This document shows positions 6,492 through 7,674 of a stretch of 7,674 nt of DNA, piece after piece. Source of the stretch: an uncultured Bacilli bacterium (GTDB lineage Bacteria; Bacillota_I; Bacilli_A; RF39; UBA660). A model generated the notes under the pieces. The model made no database searches. It saw only the letters and a program-made list of their open reading frames with translations, and was not told the origin of the DNA. The stretch lies in contig CANRHO010000038.1 of the NCBI GenBank assembly GCA_947630435.1, positions 1 through 7,674 on the forward strand, in the 5' to 3' direction. The translations under genes were made by a program, and so were the position numbers. The stretch's first letter is position 1. Every line of letters starts with the position of its first letter.

Positions 6492-6830
6492 CTTAAAAAT
6501 AAGAGTTAGAATAAAACCAAATACGATAGCTGCAACAATACCAACGGATGTTAAACTAAACATTCCCCCTAAAAGTCCTAAAAGTCCAGTTTCATGTGCT
6601 TTATCTAAAGCACCATGAATTAAGGAATGTCCAAAACTTGTAATTGGAACTAAAGTACCTGCTCCAAACCATTTAATAAATTTATCATATAATCCAAATG
6701 AGTCTAAAAACGCACCTAAAACAACAAAAATACTAGTAACATGCCCAGGAGTGAGTTTGGTATTATCAAGAATTAATTGTCCGATTAAACAAACAAGTCC
6801 ACAAAATAAAAACGAATATAAAAATAACAT
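6480..6830 (-). CDS. spoVAE: Stage V sporulation protein AE (SpoVAEb type)
   Basis: A small integral membrane subunit of the SpoVA complex, which carries Ca-dipicolinic acid into the forespore and releases it on germination. The 116 residues hold hydrophobic segments at about 2-21, 31-48 and 94-113. The family core is well preserved: LDNTKLTPGH (21-30), the GAFLDSFGLY stretch (39-48), GAGTLVPITSFGHSL (56-70), the HGALDKAHETGLLG stretch, and a C-terminal IVFGFILTLIFKP. The start at 6830 is chosen over the in-frame ATG at 6848 because it has an ideal SD (GGAGGTG at 6836-6842, GGAGG 7 bases from ATG) and gives the usual family length; the upstream ATG has none. It overlaps the spoVAD stop as TAATG, implying translational coupling. 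SpoVAC is a paralogue of the same fold, but the sequence and position after spoVAD favour AEb. Its stop codon lies inside the terminator. Confidence 0.94.
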   Translation of the reverse strand: MLFLYSFLFCGLVCLIGQLILDNTKLTPGHVTSIFVVLGAFLDSFGLYDKFIKWFGAGTLVPITSFGHSLIHGALDKAHETGLLGLLGGMFSLTSVGIVAAIVFGFILTLIFKPKD

Positions 6831-7674
6831 TATACCACCTCCAAACATACCGCGTGTGAAATAGAAGGAAGAGTTAACTTTTGATTATTCATAGTAGGAC
6901 TCATTAATGCTCCTGTTGCAACTAAAAGTACCTTTTTTAACTTACCTTCCATCATTTTATTTATAATATCAGTGTATGTAACTAACGCAAGACATGCTGG
7001 ACCACTACCTCCTGCTTTTACTTGTGGTTGTTTTTTTCTATCATATATAATGCATGCTGAATCTTCATGTTTGTTTTTTAAATCAATGTTATACTCCTCA
7101 AGCATATAAACACTTAATATTTCTTTTCCGTATACACCTAAATCACCAGTTAATATTAAATCATAATCATCAACCGTTGTATTAGTATCTTTTAAGTGTT
7201 CATATATTGTTTTAGCAGCCGATGGTGCCATAACAGAACCCATATCATATATATCACTAACACCCAAATCAGTTGTGGTACCAATACTTGCAGATGATAT
7301 TTTGATATTAGTTTTTTCTTTAGTCAAAATATTACTAGCAGAACCAGTTACGGTAAACGTTGATCTTTTAGGTTTAGGGCATCCATATTCGACTGGGTTT
7401 CTATATTGTCTTTCCGCTGTCATGTTATGTGATGAAACGTTACAAAGTACGTTTGAAATTTCTTTGTTTTGTAATAAACTTGATCCAATTATAATTTCTT
7501 CACACATAGATGCACAAGCATTATATACTCCTAAAAATGGTTTATTAAACTTAACTGATGCATATGCGTTCGGAGTTATTTGATTAAGTAAGTCAGCTCC
7601 TATTATAACATCTATGTTTTCTAACTTAATTTTAGCCTTATCACAAACAGTATTTACCGCGTCATTTATCATCT
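6830..7674 (-). CDS. spoVAD: Stage V sporulation protein AD, N-terminus off the window
   Basis: SpoVAD is a thiolase-fold, soluble subunit of the SpoVA complex that binds dipicolinic acid at the spore inner membrane. About 280 codons are present. The reading frame continues past the right edge; the Met at 7672 is internal, since the visible part is roughly 55 residues shorter than the usual length near 338 and lacks the family N-terminus. Counting from that Met, recognisable blocks are GVYNACASMCEE (48-59, with the Cys of the thiolase-like pocket), the SSHNMTAERQYRNPVEYG stretch (78-95), TVTGSASN, the AGGSGPACLALVTY stretch, and the near-C-terminal VLLVATGALMSP and SHAVCLE. It is followed by spoVAE with a TAATG overlap, and the SD of spoVAE lies inside its last codons. 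Expression is expected to depend on sigma-G from a promoter outside the window. Confidence 0.95.
   Translation of the reverse strand, partial: MINDAVNTVCDKAKIKLENIDVIIGADLLNQITPNAYASVKFNKPFLGVYNACASMCEEIIIGSSLLQNKEISNVLCNVSSHNMTAERQYRNPVEYGCPKPKRSTFTVTGSASNILTKEKTNIKISSASIGTTTDLGVSDIYDMGSVMAPSAAKTIYEHLKDTNTTVDDYDLILTGDLGVYGKEILSVYMLEEYNIDLKNKHEDSACIIYDRKKQPQVKAGGSGPACLALVTYTDIINKMMEGKLKKVLLVATGALMSPTMNNQKLTLPSISHAVCLEVV
6836..6842 (-). promoter_or_regulatory. Shine-Dalgarno deciding the spoVAE start, inside spoVAD
   Basis: GGAGGTG on the minus strand is a 7-base match to the anti-SD and lies 7 bases (from GGAGG) before the ATG at 6830. It sits within the spoVAD 3' end, so ribosomes finishing spoVAD can reinitiate at TAATG. 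Confidence 0.85.

Noticed and set aside
6831..6848. Upstream ATG at 6848 as the spoVAE start
   Set aside because: No SD precedes it, it would add six residues (MFGGGI) unlike the family, and the strong SD at 6836-6842 points to the ATG at 6830.
7275..7583. Plus-strand frame of 102 codons opposite spoVAD
   Set aside because: It is antisense to clearly conserved SpoVAD sequence and shows no independent evidence of coding.
1..7674. Alternative genetic code (TGA as Trp), suggested by very low GC and no TGA stops
   Set aside because: All genes translate at full length in the standard code with Trp as TGG. The six visible stops being TAA or TAG is expected at this base composition and is too few to argue from.
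1..7674. CRISPR array, insertion sequence, tRNA or rRNA
   Set aside because: No direct-repeat/spacer pattern, transposase, terminal inverted repeats, or cloverleaf-like or conserved rRNA sequence was found on either strand. All gaps between genes are shorter than about 110 bases.

Overview
The window is strongly A+T-rich. It reads cleanly in the standard bacterial code, with TGG for Trp and only TAA/TAG stops among the genes whose ends are visible. It carries two spoVA genes (spoVAD, partial, and spoVAE of the AEb type), so the source is a low-GC Bacillota from a lineage that forms endospores or descends from one. The gene mix (class B PBP of the PBP2b type, YlbM/TmcAL, SpoVAD/SpoVAE) and the very low GC suit an uncultured gut Bacilli-type genome. 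That lineage guess is inference; no rRNA or other marker here can confirm it.

Layout, left to right. Positions 1-47 hold a promoter-like element and a strong Shine-Dalgarno (SD) for a minus-strand gene whose start codon lies at or just past the left edge. 48-2081 (minus) is a class B penicillin-binding protein with an N-terminal membrane anchor and intact SxxK, SxN and KTG motifs. A 74-bp divergent spacer follows. 2156-2410 (plus) is an 84-residue protein resembling the DUF2624/YqfT family, closed by a Rho-independent hairpin. 2522-3640 (plus) is tmcAL, the tRNA(Met) cytidine acetate ligase. tmcAL converges on 3670-6432 (minus), and a single hairpin fills the whole 29-bp gap between them and can terminate both. 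The 3670-6432 gene encodes an unrecognised 920-residue protein built from repeated sigma-region-4-like helical units joined by Lys/Glu-rich linkers. 6480-6830 (minus) is spoVAE and 6830 to the right edge (minus) is spoVAD, translationally coupled through TAATG. A perfect 20-bp palindrome plus a T8 tract terminates the spoVA transcript exactly at the spoVAE stop codon.

How they work together. SpoVAD and SpoVAE belong to the SpoVA apparatus that moves Ca-dipicolinate across the inner membrane of the developing or germinating spore. The PBP builds the side-wall or septal wall, and TmcAL modifies the wobble base of elongator tRNA-Met. The 920-residue protein sits directly after the spoVA terminator with its own extended -10 promoter, so it is a neighbour of spoVA, probably not a member of that operon. 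It is the most novel item in the window: six exact-register features shared by five copies point to internal duplication of one domain, and its function is unknown.
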